A DNA stretch of 53,811 nt from Acidobacteriota bacterium (GCA_003223025.1 QHXR01000010.1:1-53811); one strand, 5' to 3'; counted from the first letter of the stretch, positions 43,779 through 53,103 are shown. Translations and numbers: made by a program. The notes: generated by a model not told the origin, from the letters alone.

Positions 43779-44744
43779 CTACCTTACTGCGAGATTCGAA
43801 CCGACGGCTCGTTCGAGCTCATCGATCTTTCGTCTCACAGTCTGTGTATATGTTTCGATATCCGCAGGAGAATAGTTTGCCGCACGAAATGCGTCGCGGA
43901 TCTGCTGATCGCTGAGTGGGGATAAACGGTTCAGTAGCCAACGCGCTTCGGCAATGGTGAATCCCTTAAACATTTTTCGATTCTTGCCTTTGTACGCCAG
44001 TCGAACTTGGCCGCGCTCGACTTCTTTTACAAATTTCGTTCGCGTGTAGTGCTTCGGACTTCCGACCTTGCGACCGAAGCGATAGATTACGGGCAGATTG
44101 TTGTTGCCGAGTCTGCCGAATGTCGAACCGAGGTCGCTGACGATATATTGGTTCTCGCCGCCGGTATGCAGGATCTCGTTTTGAAGATCGAGCACGTCCC
44201 AGTTCGACATAAAGACCATCATCATTTTCAATCCCTGGAGCTCGTTCGTTCCGACGAACGGATTCGAAGCCCACTTCCATTCGCCGACACGTTTCACATT
44301 GTCGGGCCGGGCCTCGAGTCGAACGTTTTTGAATGTTCCTTTGCCGGGAATGGTCAATGTCGGGACAAGATAATTAACTTCGGTTTTGTAGCCGAGTCCG
44401 TAGAGCAGTCGTACAGCAGCCGTTTCCGGCTGAGCTTCGCGACCTAGTTTTGCGATCCAAATATTTCCGCTGCCGTCGCTGATCCGATATTTTTTATTGT
44501 GTCCCTTCTTTTCTTCCTTGATCAGTTTGACGCTGCTCAAGTCGGGTCGCATTGCCGACCCGCCCGGACCTTCGAAAAGATCGAGACTCGATTGATCAAC
44601 CGATTCCCACATCACCGCCCGGCCGGGCGGAACTACTTTCGCCGCCGACTTACTTTTTTTCTGAGCCTGCCCCGCTGACACCAGCGACAACATCAATAGC
44701 AGATAGACCACCGCTCGCGGTGGATACGACAAGATTTTAGACAT
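43779..44744 (-). CDS. Secreted protein with an atypical kinase-like fold
   Basis: The 321-residue protein has a signal peptide (cleavage near SAGQAQ) and a kinase-like core recognised by motif: Lys99 in NIWIAKLG (ATP lysine), Glu107 in QPETAA, the catalytic-loop-like SNWDVLDLQNEI (Asn181, Asp183, Asp186, Asn189), and a metal-binding Asp204 in IVSDLGSTFG. The pattern resembles HipA-, CotH- and FAM20-type kinases and not Hanks kinases; the similarity is distant. GGGAGG lies 8 bases upstream of the start. It is encoded between ppk1 and a DUF4956 gene. A periplasmic or secreted kinase working on a phosphate-rich envelope substrate is inferred. Confidence 0.65.
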   Translation of the reverse strand: MSKILSYPPRAVVYLLLMLSLVSAGQAQKKSKSAAKVVPPGRAVMWESVDQSSLDLFEGPGGSAMRPDLSSVKLIKEEKKGHNKKYRISDGSGNIWIAKLGREAQPETAAVRLLYGLGYKTEVNYLVPTLTIPGKGTFKNVRLEARPDNVKRVGEWKWASNPFVGTNELQGLKMMMVFMSNWDVLDLQNEILHTGGENQYIVSDLGSTFGRLGNNNLPVIYRFGRKVGSPKHYTRTKFVKEVERGQVRLAYKGKNRKMFKGFTIAEARWLLNRLSPLSDQQIRDAFRAANYSPADIETYTQTVRRKIDELERAVGSNLAVR

Positions 44745-44774
44745 TGGACCAACCTCCCTGATCGTGAAAAAAGC

Positions 44775-46919
44775 CTAAAAGGCTCTGTTGTCGATACTCA
44801 CGACGTTCGAACTTTTCTGAAATGAAAGTTGAGCGTCGAACGTTTCTCCGTCCTTAATTTCGGGGCGTTTATAACTCCCGTCTGATTGAAGTTCGCTTGC
44901 CTTCGCATTGTCGCGAAGATAGGACTCGAGATACTGGTTCGTCAAAAACCATTTCATATGCTCGTCTTCGATCGGCGTCAGAACTTCGACACGTCGATCG
45001 AGATTTCGCGGCATCCAGTCGGAGCTTCCGATATATGTTTCGCTCTTCCCGCCGTTTTCGAAATAGTAAACGCGACTGTGCTCGAGCAATCGTCCAACGA
45101 TACTGCGAACGCGGATGCTCTCCGACATTCCCTTGACGCCGGGTCGCAGAGTGCAGATCCCGCGGACGATCAAGTCGATCTTTACGCCCGCGCGCGATGC
45201 GTCGTAAAGCGCGTTAACGATCTCGGTATCCGCGAGTCGATTTAGTTTTGCCGTGATCCGAGCCGGCAGTCCGCGTTTTGCATTTTCGGCTTCGCGGCCG
45301 ATCAACTCGATCATCCTTCTTCGAAGATCGATCGGTGCGACGAGAAGCTTCTTAAATTGTTCGCGGCGCGAATACACGGTCAGATAATTGAACAGCTCAG
45401 TTGCGTCCGCACCGGTTTGTTCATCCGCCGTGAGCAATCCGAGATCGGTATAAACGGTTGATGTCGCGGGATTGTAATTTCCGGTCGCGAGATGAACGTA
45501 TCGTCTAAGCTCATCGCCTTCTCGCCTGACGATCAACGTCGTCTTCGCGTGCGTCTTCAGACCGAGCAATCCGTAGACGACATGCACACCCGCCCGCTCC
45601 AATTTCTTGCCCCATTCGATGTTGTTTTCTTCATCGAATCGAGCCTTGATCTCTATCAACGCGGTCACTTGTTTTCCACGCTCGCTGGCTTGGATAAGCA
45701 GCGGAGCGATCGGCGAATTTGCACCGATCCGGTAGAGACACATTTTGATCGCGAGCACATCCGGATCCTCGACCGCCTCGCGGATGAAATCCGTGATCAG
45801 ACTGTACGGGTTGTACGGATGATGCAGGAGCACGTCCTGTCGGCGGAGCACATCGAACTTCGATTCGCCGGTGGTGAAAACTTCGGGCGTCGAAACGGTG
45901 ATCGGTTTATCTTTCAGATCCGGACGGTTAACGTCTGTGATCTGAAAAGCGTCGACGATATTCAGCGGTCCCTCGATGGTGTAAACGTCGTCATCCTCGA
46001 TCTCGAGCGACGTCGTCAGATAGTCCACCATCTCCGCCGGCATTGACGACGAAACCTCGAGACGCGCGACATCACCAAATCTACGCTGCCGCAGATTCGC
46101 TTCCATTTCCTGCAGCAGGTCCTGAGCTTCGGCTTCGCGGATCTCGATATCGGCGTCGCGAGTGATCCGGAACTGATAGCACTTCGCCGGATCTGCTTCC
46201 GGCGCGAACATCTGAACATTCGCCGCGACAAGATCTTCGACGAGCAAGTATCGACCGTCGTCACCGACCGGTATGAATCTCGGAATGAACGACGGTACTT
46301 TGATTCGCACAAAGAACTCGTCGACATTCGTCATCGCACGTGCGACACGTTTGTTCAGCTCCGGTCGAACGATCAGTGCGATATTGATATTGCCGCCCGA
46401 GATATAAGGGAAAGGATGCGTCGGATCGACAGCCTGCGGCGTTAGCACCGGATAAATCTTCGATTTGAAATATTCATCGGCCGCGTTACGATCTGCTTCG
46501 TTGAGCGAGTTATATTCCGCGAGAACGATCCCGTTCTGTGCGAGAGACGGAATGACATCATCGAGCAGACATTTCATCTGCGTGTCGATCATCTCCGTGA
46601 CTTGAGCCTTGATCTCGGCGAGCAATTCCGGACGCGTGTAGCCATCCGGAGAAACCTCGACCTTGTGGTCCGTTTTCTCTTTCAAACCCGATACCCGGAT
46701 CATGAAGAACTCGTCCAGATTCGCGGAGAAAATCGCGAGAAATTTTAGACGTTCGAGAATGGGCAGCTTTTTGTCAAGAGCCTCATCCAAAACGCGCCGA
46801 AAGAATTCGAGGAGACTCAGGTCGCGATTGATCAATGTCGCCGCGACTGTGTCTGTGGATTCGTTGAGATGATCCGCTACGTGTGGGACCGCATGAATTT
46901 GCCGTATTGCTGGTGTCAT
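44775..46919 (-). CDS. ppk1: Polyphosphate kinase 1
   Basis: The 714-residue enzyme polymerises ATP gamma-phosphate into polyphosphate. It has the N-terminal helical domain (INRDLSLLEFFRRVLDEA), the PPK head domain, and two phospholipase-D-like C-terminal domains with the autophosphorylated histidine in YVHLATGNYN. GSSDWMPRNLDRRVEVLTPI is the usual second-domain signature. The ATG at 46919 is chosen; a TTG at 46931 is in frame. It heads the cluster with the kinase-like and DUF4956 genes. Confidence 0.95.
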   Translation of the reverse strand: MTPAIRQIHAVPHVADHLNESTDTVAATLINRDLSLLEFFRRVLDEALDKKLPILERLKFLAIFSANLDEFFMIRVSGLKEKTDHKVEVSPDGYTRPELLAEIKAQVTEMIDTQMKCLLDDVIPSLAQNGIVLAEYNSLNEADRNAADEYFKSKIYPVLTPQAVDPTHPFPYISGGNINIALIVRPELNKRVARAMTNVDEFFVRIKVPSFIPRFIPVGDDGRYLLVEDLVAANVQMFAPEADPAKCYQFRITRDADIEIREAEAQDLLQEMEANLRQRRFGDVARLEVSSSMPAEMVDYLTTSLEIEDDDVYTIEGPLNIVDAFQITDVNRPDLKDKPITVSTPEVFTTGESKFDVLRRQDVLLHHPYNPYSLITDFIREAVEDPDVLAIKMCLYRIGANSPIAPLLIQASERGKQVTALIEIKARFDEENNIEWGKKLERAGVHVVYGLLGLKTHAKTTLIVRREGDELRRYVHLATGNYNPATSTVYTDLGLLTADEQTGADATELFNYLTVYSRREQFKKLLVAPIDLRRRMIELIGREAENAKRGLPARITAKLNRLADTEIVNALYDASRAGVKIDLIVRGICTLRPGVKGMSESIRVRSIVGRLLEHSRVYYFENGGKSETYIGSSDWMPRNLDRRVEVLTPIEDEHMKWFLTNQYLESYLRDNAKASELQSDGSYKRPEIKDGETFDAQLSFQKSSNVVSIDNRAF

Positions 46920-47156
46920 AATTTTGTCCAATCAGGGAGAGATCGGATTTGCAGATTTCTGCGACAACTACCGTTTTGCAATAGATGTTCCAGATGACGA
47001 AGTCCAGTGAAAACCGTTAAATTTGCTATAGATAATGGAGAAGACCGAGACTGATGTGTATGGAAAGAGTGCAAATTGCGATGCGTCAAAAATAAGGAGG
47101 TCTGAACACGAAAACGCGACTGATCTTAGCCTTCGTAACAATTCCCGTTCGACTCC

Positions 47157-47335
47157 TAAGCACCAAAGGCGCGAGGTTATTTAGCCAGGGTCGAAGGCCC
47201 TAGTAGATTATGAGACGGACACGAGCCGCAACGCGGCGGAGTAAGAGTTACGCCGCCGCGTTGCGGCTTTACCCGCTCTGATATTTTCAAGGGCCTACAG
47301 CCCTGGCTAAATTACTTGGCACCTTCGGTGCGCCT
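47157..47335. repeat. Three-shell nested inverted repeat
   Basis: Inner arms 47225-47239 and 47253-47267 are perfect reverse complements (GCCGCAACGCGGCGG). Middle arms about 47179-47201 and 47289-47311 (ATTTAGCCAGGG...GGCCCT) match except for a few central bases. Outer arms around GCACC...GGCGC also match. All three shells are centred at about 47246, so the element was built or copied as one symmetric unit. Confidence 0.88.
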
Positions 47336-47399
47336 GAGAATTTCTGACAGCCTCCGAAGTCGGTTCATTCTCAGCGACCATCCGTCGCGGTCATCCCAC

Positions 47400-47432
47400 A
47401 AAAAAGAGGCCGCCTTTTGCAGACAGCCTCCT
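47400..47432 (-). terminator. Terminator of the 2Fe-2S protein gene
   Basis: On the minus strand GAGGCTGTCTGC pairs partly with GGCGGCCTC, followed by six T. Confidence 0.6.
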
Positions 47433-47456
47433 TCAGGTAATCAATAGTTATTAAGT

Positions 47457-48503
47457 CTACTCGGTTGATTCGCCGGCCGCCGCTGCGGTTCGAACCGCTT
47501 CGCGAAGCGCCTTTGCCGATGTCGTCACCGGCTCCAACTCGAGCTCGTCGATGTTGCCGTAAACCTTCTTTCCGAATACCGCATTCCAAGGCGGAATGAC
47601 GATCGTTACGTTGCCGCGAGCTTTGGTCTGACATGCGAGTCGGATGATGGGTTGATTATCGTCCGTCTGGTTGTAACCGAAAACCTTTATCGCACGACGC
47701 TCGCGTCGAGCGACCTCGGATAATTTCACTTCACCGGCGATGACGCCAACCCAGCATGTTCCGCACGAAGCCGACGTGCACTCGACCGGAACCGGACCTT
47801 CCCAGCATCTCTCGTCCTTCGCCTGCCAATTCTGCGATCGGTCATTCGCCGATGCGGACGCGATCTCCTGATCGTCGACGATCTCGAATCGACCATCGTT
47901 CGGCTCGTCGTAGATAACCGAGTACTTCTTATTGACGGTTTTCAGAAACCCGAAGAGACCTTGTGAGTCGTCATGCTTTCGCGATGCGACGATCGCATCC
48001 GGCTTCTTCGACATGATCCCGGAAGGCTTCTCGATCTTTCCGCTGCTGGCCTTTAGTTTTTCCAGACCGACCTGCGCCGCGGTCATGAATCCGACCGCCG
48101 TTATCCCGATAACCAGCGAGCGATCGACCTTCAACTTCCCGGCGACCATCGTCGCGATCTGCGTGATCTCATCAGCAAGATTGGGCGTGCCGCCCTGGAA
48201 AACCTGAGATTCAGCCTCGAGAGCTGCCTTCACTGCGGTCCAATAGCGATGTCCGTACAGAAAATCGTGTGATGTGTCGATCTTGTCTTCGAGCCCGAAG
48301 TCGCCTTGCATGGCGATCGATTGCTTTGCCTCGTCGAGGTTCTCGCTGGCCGCAAGGAACTGCTCCAGAGCCAACGGATAGAACCGAAACCAGATTTGAA
48401 CCGCGTTACGGTCGACTTCGTGAATTGAAGTAAGCAAAGACTTGATGGCTTCCTGCCAATCAGACTCGCTAAGCTGCGTTAGATAGTTCTCAAAATTAGT
48501 CAT
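47457..48503 (-). CDS. 2Fe-2S ferredoxin-like protein with helical N-terminal domain
   Basis: The 348-residue protein has an about 230-residue helical region of unknown function, with one hydrophobic stretch (SLVIGITAVGFMTAAQVG) that could be a membrane or buried helix. The C-terminal part is a plant-type ferredoxin domain: CTSASCGTC followed about 45 residues later by the fourth cysteine in RLACQTKA. It should carry electrons; the partner is not visible. Confidence 0.82.
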   Translation of the reverse strand: MTNFENYLTQLSESDWQEAIKSLLTSIHEVDRNAVQIWFRFYPLALEQFLAASENLDEAKQSIAMQGDFGLEDKIDTSHDFLYGHRYWTAVKAALEAESQVFQGGTPNLADEITQIATMVAGKLKVDRSLVIGITAVGFMTAAQVGLEKLKASSGKIEKPSGIMSKKPDAIVASRKHDDSQGLFGFLKTVNKKYSVIYDEPNDGRFEIVDDQEIASASANDRSQNWQAKDERCWEGPVPVECTSASCGTCWVGVIAGEVKLSEVARRERRAIKVFGYNQTDDNQPIIRLACQTKARGNVTIVIPPWNAVFGKKVYGNIDELELEPVTTSAKALREAVRTAAAAGESTE

Positions 48504-48628
48504 TAGAAAATTACAAATAAGCGAAGTGCTCGCTCAACCAAAACCCAAGACTCTAACAAAATATTGCGACAAGCGCCAATCGGTGATACGGTCAGCGGGC
48601 GTTAGGGAACTCAATAGCGGAGCGAACG

Positions 48629-48757
48629 ATGAATCGAAAAATATTACGAACGTTTGGTTTGAGGTTCGGGGCCATGTCGCTTCTCATCGTTATCTTTCTT
48701 GATGTTCCCGAAGAACTGATGCAGAAGACGACGTATCCCGTGTGGAAACGAACCTAG
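48629..48757 (+). CDS. Possible small single-pass membrane protein (42 aa)
   Basis: An ATG preceded by AGCGGAG opens a 42-codon frame. The product has a basic N-terminus, a membrane helix (about residues 10-26, LRFGAMSLLIVIFLDV) and a polar C-terminal end. A strong hairpin terminator lies 80 bp downstream, so the region is transcribed on this strand. No family is recognised. Confidence 0.4.
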   Translation: MNRKILRTFGLRFGAMSLLIVIFLDVPEELMQKTTYPVWKRT

Positions 48758-48837
48758 TCACGGTTCCCGTAGACTATTGACCGTAACGGGCAATTATGAG
48801 CCGTCCTGAAATAGGCTACGGTTTTTAGATCGAATAA

Positions 48838-48876
48838 GAGAAGCCTGCGAAAGAAGTTTCGCGGGCTTCTTTGTGA
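48838..48876 (+). terminator. Intrinsic terminator
   Basis: AGAAGCCTGCGAAA pairs with TTTCGCGGGCTTCT (one mismatch or wobble), followed by a short T-containing tail. It would end a transcript of the small membrane-protein ORF. Confidence 0.75.
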
Positions 48877-49040
48877 ATTAGATTCAGTCTGAACGTTCAG
48901 ATGGCCAACAACGATAAGTTCTGCACAGAAATAACACTTTTCGCCAACAAATGATTCTTGAAAGGGGATCTACTCGCAACTACAGTAGAGCGGCTACTTG
49001 AATTATCTCGCGATGACTTAAAGAAGGAGGAAATAAGCAG

Positions 49041-49280
49041 ATGAGGAATATAATGATTGAGTTACCGATTCGGAGAATCTTGCTGTTCTCCGTTATCTTA
49101 GGTTCCTTGCTAAGCGGATTCACAGCGGAAGCGAACCTGGGAGCACCGAGGTGCAACAGCGCTCCGAGCGGTTGTACGATCGAAGGTTGCCATAATTCCC
49201 ATCCGGATGGGAGTGGATATACGGTATGTCTCTATTCCGGAAGTAATTGCCCGCCGCTAACGCAGTGTGCAATGCACTAA
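49041..49280 (+). CDS. Secreted six-cysteine mini-protein, unknown function
   Basis: The 79-residue product has an N-terminal signal peptide (hydrophobic 13-27, cleavage near TAEA) and a mature part of about 48 residues with six cysteines (positions 38, 45, 50, 63, 70, 76), consistent with three disulfides. AGGAGG lies 10 bases upstream of the ATG. It is followed at 30 bp by a large repeat protein and then a thioredoxin-fold gene that overlaps it, an arrangement that suggests a peptide and its export or oxidation partners. No family is recognised; it could be a bacteriocin-like, toxin-like or structural peptide. Confidence 0.7.
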   Translation: MRNIMIELPIRRILLFSVILGSLLSGFTAEANLGAPRCNSAPSGCTIEGCHNSHPDGSGYTVCLYSGSNCPPLTQCAMH

Positions 49281-49310
49281 CAGCCAGTCTCGGGGAAGTT
49301 GGGTGTGGAA

Positions 49311-51017
49311 ATGAGCAAAAGGAAGTCTCTGAATTTTCGGTTATGTGCTGAGATAGTGTGCCTCATACTCCTGATTTCTCCGATCCTCTTATCGCAAAAC
49401 CTAGAAACCAAAAATACCCGACAGGTTCGTCTCTGGCAGCAGCGAACTGAAGACCTAACCGAAAGTGTCGTTAAGGACTCAGCGGCTCTTGACGATGAGC
49501 GTGCACTCTACTTTGCTCTACTGGCAAAAATATGGCAGAAGCAAAATCCCGGGGTCGCTGGAGGGTATGCTCGCCGAGCAGTTGACCTGACCCTAAAATC
49601 GATCGATTCGGACGATAGTCACAATTTGGATGAAAAACTGAGACAAAGCGAAAAGACCATGCAAATAGTGTCCGAATTTGACGAGCCACTAAGTCGAACC
49701 CTCGCGGAGAAGATCGCGAAAATTATTGAGTCTAAAGGAACCAGCCAAAAATCGAGCGCGGACTCCTTCGTCTCGATAGCACTTCAGATCGTAGACACGA
49801 ATCCGTCGTCAGCATTTGCTCTCGGCGCAAGATCGCTCGTTTACGGCAATTCATTAAGGCTAACTTCACTTATCTCGAGACTGAATCTTAAGGATTCCAA
49901 GCTCGCTGAAGAGCTTTTTGTGATGTCACTCGCTGCGGCACGAAGGAGCTATAGCTACGAGTTTACGGGCACCCTCGGAAGCATCGTGTTCGAAGTTCGC
50001 GAGGGCAGAAAGTTCTCCGACGTCCTTCGTCGGTCCTATCTCGAAACTTTGGCGGATATGATTTCGAGGGGAGCTCTGATCGAACAGGAACGAGCGACCG
50101 GTTGCGAGGTTGCTCCGCTAGTTACTCCAATCCTGGACAGATTTGATGAGTATCTACCTGCACGAGCTTTGGCACTCAGACAACAGTTAGAAATATGCAT
50201 ACCATTTTCTCACGGATACACCGCGGAGATAGCGAAGGCGGAGGCTCGGGGCGACGAACCCCAGTCGGCCGATGACTTTATTCGGGCCGCAAGAGATACG
50301 AATGATCAAGGTTTGAAGGGCCGCTACTTTTTTCGAGCAATATCAAAATTGAGAGACTTGGAGAAATTCGATGAGATCGTCTCGTTGCTTGACGATATGA
50401 ATGAGGTCGAGGTTAGTGCCGTCGGTCGCGTCGCATGGGAAAGTTGGCGGATCGAATATGCTTACGAATCGGCTCTTGCTTCTTTTGAAAAAAAGGACAT
50501 GCCTTCGGTGTATCGGACAATCAACCGCACGCCCCGAAAGAGTCGCCCTTTCGTCAGATTTCGGTTGGCATACAAGCTTTCTCCCATAACCGAGCGAGAT
50601 TTTATTCTTGAAAATCTCGAAGGCATACAAAAGGAAGTAAGCTCCCTCGAAATAGAATCAAAGGTCAGTGCAAGCGCCTATCTTTCGTTAGCGAGACTTT
50701 ACATCAGGATTCAGCCTACGGAATCGCTCGTTGCAATTCGCGAAGCAGTTAAATATATAAACAAAACTGACGGAGAAAACTCTGAGTTTCTGCCGGAAAA
50801 AGACTATGCCCCGCTGCAGGACTTTGTGCGGCTTCCGTACGAGCTGCTTGAGGCGGACGAAGCCGGCATTAACAGTTCCTTTGAGGGTATAAGTTCGCGG
50901 CGAAGCCGAATAAGACTGAAACTTGGACTGCTAGATTCGTCGGTGCAAAAATTAGCGGAGCTTAAAAAGGCGGTTGAGCTTGAGAATGCTAAACGGAAGG
51001 TCGGAGAAGCCCAATGA
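49311..51017 (+). CDS. Secreted helical-repeat protein of unknown function
   Basis: The 568-residue protein has a signal peptide or anchor (hydrophobic about 12-28) and is otherwise predicted to be mostly helical, with TPR-like or HEAT-like repeating units (ALYFALLAKIWQKQNPGVAGGYARRAV, SAYLSLARLYIRIQPTESLVAIREAV). No catalytic motif is visible. I start at the ATG at 49311; TTG 49299 and GTG 49305 are also in frame. Third-codon positions look less GC-rich than in the flanking genes, suggesting lineage-specific or transferred DNA. The next gene overlaps by four bases, so translation is coupled. Confidence 0.7.
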   Translation: MSKRKSLNFRLCAEIVCLILLISPILLSQNLETKNTRQVRLWQQRTEDLTESVVKDSAALDDERALYFALLAKIWQKQNPGVAGGYARRAVDLTLKSIDSDDSHNLDEKLRQSEKTMQIVSEFDEPLSRTLAEKIAKIIESKGTSQKSSADSFVSIALQIVDTNPSSAFALGARSLVYGNSLRLTSLISRLNLKDSKLAEELFVMSLAAARRSYSYEFTGTLGSIVFEVREGRKFSDVLRRSYLETLADMISRGALIEQERATGCEVAPLVTPILDRFDEYLPARALALRQQLEICIPFSHGYTAEIAKAEARGDEPQSADDFIRAARDTNDQGLKGRYFFRAISKLRDLEKFDEIVSLLDDMNEVEVSAVGRVAWESWRIEYAYESALASFEKKDMPSVYRTINRTPRKSRPFVRFRLAYKLSPITERDFILENLEGIQKEVSSLEIESKVSASAYLSLARLYIRIQPTESLVAIREAVKYINKTDGENSEFLPEKDYAPLQDFVRLPYELLEADEAGINSSFEGISSRRSRIRLKLGLLDSSVQKLAELKKAVELENAKRKVGEAQ

Positions 51018-51649
51018 AAAGCTTTCGGCGGTTGGCATTGTCGGCTGCAATTTGTGTAGCAGCAACGTTTGGAACCGTAATCGCAATTCGAGGTTTTTCC
51101 TATGTTGTCAATATCTATGAAGACTTCCGAGGTTACGATTATGACGCCAAGATCGCCAAGCAATATGCTTGGATTGGCCCCAATCCGGGAGAAGTAATCG
51201 ACGTAACGAAGTTGCAAGATACAGACGGCTCCACTTTGGATCAGCTTTCGAATACAGACCTTATTCTCCTTACCGTCGTGGATCCGGAGTGCGCAGCCGC
51301 AAAAGAGAGTGAGGAGCAGATGCGTTTTCTCGACGAAAGCTTAAAGCAAAAGGGCGTCGATTATTTCTTGGCCTATTTCTCTAGGAAGATTTCTCCCGGT
51401 AACCTTTCCGAATATACAAACTCGCTGACAGTGGACGCGAAGCCACTAAGCTGGGCTGATGACTTTGAAAATGTCCTTCCGTCGATAAAAGCTATTGTTT
51501 ACCCTTCTCACATTCTGATTGACTCGAAAGGTAGGGTTATCAAGACCTTTCCAGGAACAAGCAACGATCGAGCTGTTCGTTTTCGAATGGTTCGGCAGGT
51601 CCTCAAAGAAGTGATGATGCATAACCAAAAATCTGCTTTACAACCCTGA
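51014..51649 (+). CDS. Membrane-anchored thioredoxin-fold protein lacking the CxxC motif
   Basis: The 211-residue protein has one N-terminal membrane helix (about 8-25) and a TlpA/redoxin-like periplasmic domain. The strand leading to the active site is LILLTVVDPECAAAKESEEQM: Cys93 is present, but the resolving position three residues later is Ala96. The cis-proline region appears as VYPSHILIDSKGRVIKTFPG. A single-cysteine redoxin can act as an isomerase- or peroxidase-like enzyme, or as a carrier. The start overlaps the upstream gene's stop (ATGA). Confidence 0.72.
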   Translation: MKSFRRLALSAAICVAATFGTVIAIRGFSYVVNIYEDFRGYDYDAKIAKQYAWIGPNPGEVIDVTKLQDTDGSTLDQLSNTDLILLTVVDPECAAAKESEEQMRFLDESLKQKGVDYFLAYFSRKISPGNLSEYTNSLTVDAKPLSWADDFENVLPSIKAIVYPSHILIDSKGRVIKTFPGTSNDRAVRFRMVRQVLKEVMMHNQKSALQP

Positions 51650-52170
51650 CTAGTTTTTGGGCAGTCCCAAACTAGGTGGATCTGACGTGGGCCACACGAT
51701 CGACCTGAACATTCGATAGAATCTACTCCAAAACGCAAACGGCTGGAGGTCGACATCGTAACCCCTGCATTTTCTTGTCGGGCTTTGTTCTTTTGCCGCC
51801 TCCACGCTTGACTCAGATTCGTTTAATTACTAGTATCTAGAGTTTCGGACTTGAACGGTCTGGCTCGCTGTGTGGTTGTGAGAGCAACTTCAGGGGAGTT
51901 TTTTGAAAGTTAAAGCAGTAATTGTAGCGTAATCGGTGCGAACCAACGCATCGGGCAGAATGATTCATTTCTATTATGCGCCACGCTACAGCAAAGTTTT
52001 TTCTTTCAGGTTACAGAACAATAGCTTAATTAAGTCAGCTTTCGCTGCTTGATCTAACTGCTGAAAATATTTCGGCAAGAGTCAGGTTAGACGTTAGTTT
52101 TGCCTTTTAAAGTAGAACACGCTTTCAGCTTGTTCACATCGACAGGCTAGAAAGCCTTTCGTACGAAATT
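51650..52170. other. 521-bp leader and spacer of the str operon
   Basis: No gene is recognised. A hairpin at about 51648-51676 (CTAGTTTTTGGG with CCCAAACTAG) may end the upstream transcript. The rpsL promoter should lie here; candidates such as TTGAAA-16-TAGCGT near 51905 are weak. Confidence 0.45.
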
Positions 52171-52551
52171 ATGCCGACTATCAACCAACTAGTTCGCAAA
52201 GGACGCCAAAGAGTTAAATACAAAACGGCGAGCCCGGCTTTGCAGTCAAACCCGCAGAAACGCGGCGTTTGCACACGCGTTTACACATCGACCCCGAAAA
52301 AGCCGAACTCGGCTCTTCGTAAGGTCGCACGTGTACGCCTGACCAACCAGATCGAGGTTACGACCTACATTCCTGGTATCGGTCACAATCTGCAGGAGCA
52401 CTCGATCGTGCTCATCCGCGGCGGTCGTGTAAAGGATCTTCCGGGTGTGCGTTATCACGTTATCCGCGGAACGCTCGACGCATCCGGTGTTGCGAATAGA
52501 AATCAGGCCCGTTCGAAGTACGGTGCGAAACGTCCGAAGGGAGCGAAATAA
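52171..52551 (+). CDS. rpsL: 30S ribosomal protein S12
   Basis: The 126-residue protein has the S12 core: [25 protein letters not shown] and [22 protein letters not shown]. Lysines 43 and 88 (E. coli numbering of the equivalent positions) are unaltered, so no streptomycin-resistance substitution is present. It is the first gene of the str operon. Confidence 0.98.
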   Translation: MPTINQLVRKGRQRVKYKTASPALQSNPQKRGVCTRVYTSTPKKPNSALRKVARVRLTNQIEVTTYIPGIGHNLQEHSIVLIRGGRVKDLPGVRYHVIRGTLDASGVANRNQARSKYGAKRPKGAK

Positions 52552-52558
52552 TTTCCGA

Positions 52559-52626
52559 ATTGCGATTGCCGATTTGCGATTGTTAAGTCGCAGAGATCGA
52601 AAATCGAAAATCGAAAATCGAAAATA
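52559..52626. repeat. Heptanucleotide repeat in the rpsL-rpsG spacer (CGAAAAT)
   Basis: Four CGAAAAT units (52598-52625) preceded by three GCGATTG-like units (52562-52583), all at 7-base period. The array directly precedes the rpsG start and occupies the place where a ribosome site would be expected. Confidence 0.9.
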
Positions 52627-52632
52627 ACTTGT

Positions 52633-53103
52633 ATGGCACGAAGAAGAGTAGCCCAACGAAGAGAAGTACTACCGGATCCGATCTACAACAGCTCGCTGGT
52701 GACAAAGTTCATCAACGGAATGATGTGGGAAGGAAAGAAGAGCGTCGCCGAAGAGATCTTTTACAGCGCGATGGAAAAGCTCGGTGAGAAGACCGGCGAA
52801 GAGCCGCTCAAGATCTTCAAGAAAGCAGTAGACACCGTCGCTCCGACGCTCGAAGTGAAATCCCGCCGTATCGGCGGTGCGACCTATCAGGTTCCGCTTG
52901 AAGTCACGAAAGATCGTCGCAACACACTCGCGATCCGCTGGATCGTCTCGAATGCACGCGGACGAAGCGAAAAAACGATGCGCGACCGACTTGTCGGTGA
53001 GCTGCTCGATTCGACTTCGGGACGCGGCGGAGCGGTTAAGAAGAAGGACGACGTCCACCGCATGGCAGAAGCGAATAAGGCGTTCGCACATTACAGGTTT
53101 TAG
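52633..53103 (+). CDS. rpsG: 30S ribosomal protein S7
   Basis: The 156-residue 16S rRNA-binding protein has the family start [17 protein letters not shown], and later [29 protein letters not shown] and [20 protein letters not shown]. It initiates assembly of the 30S head. No Shine-Dalgarno sequence is visible before the ATG; the region is AT-rich repeat DNA. Confidence 0.98.
   Translation: MARRRVAQRREVLPDPIYNSSLVTKFINGMMWEGKKSVAEEIFYSAMEKLGEKTGEEPLKIFKKAVDTVAPTLEVKSRRIGGATYQVPLEVTKDRRNTLAIRWIVSNARGRSEKTMRDRLVGELLDSTSGRGGAVKKKDDVHRMAEANKAFAHYRF

Larger units (their letters stand above)
46932..47456. other. 525-bp spacer dominated by a nested palindromic element
   Basis: No gene is seen. From about 47157 to 47335 three shells of inverted repeats share one centre near 47246. 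The rest should hold the ppk1 promoter, which I cannot pick out with confidence. Confidence 0.6.
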
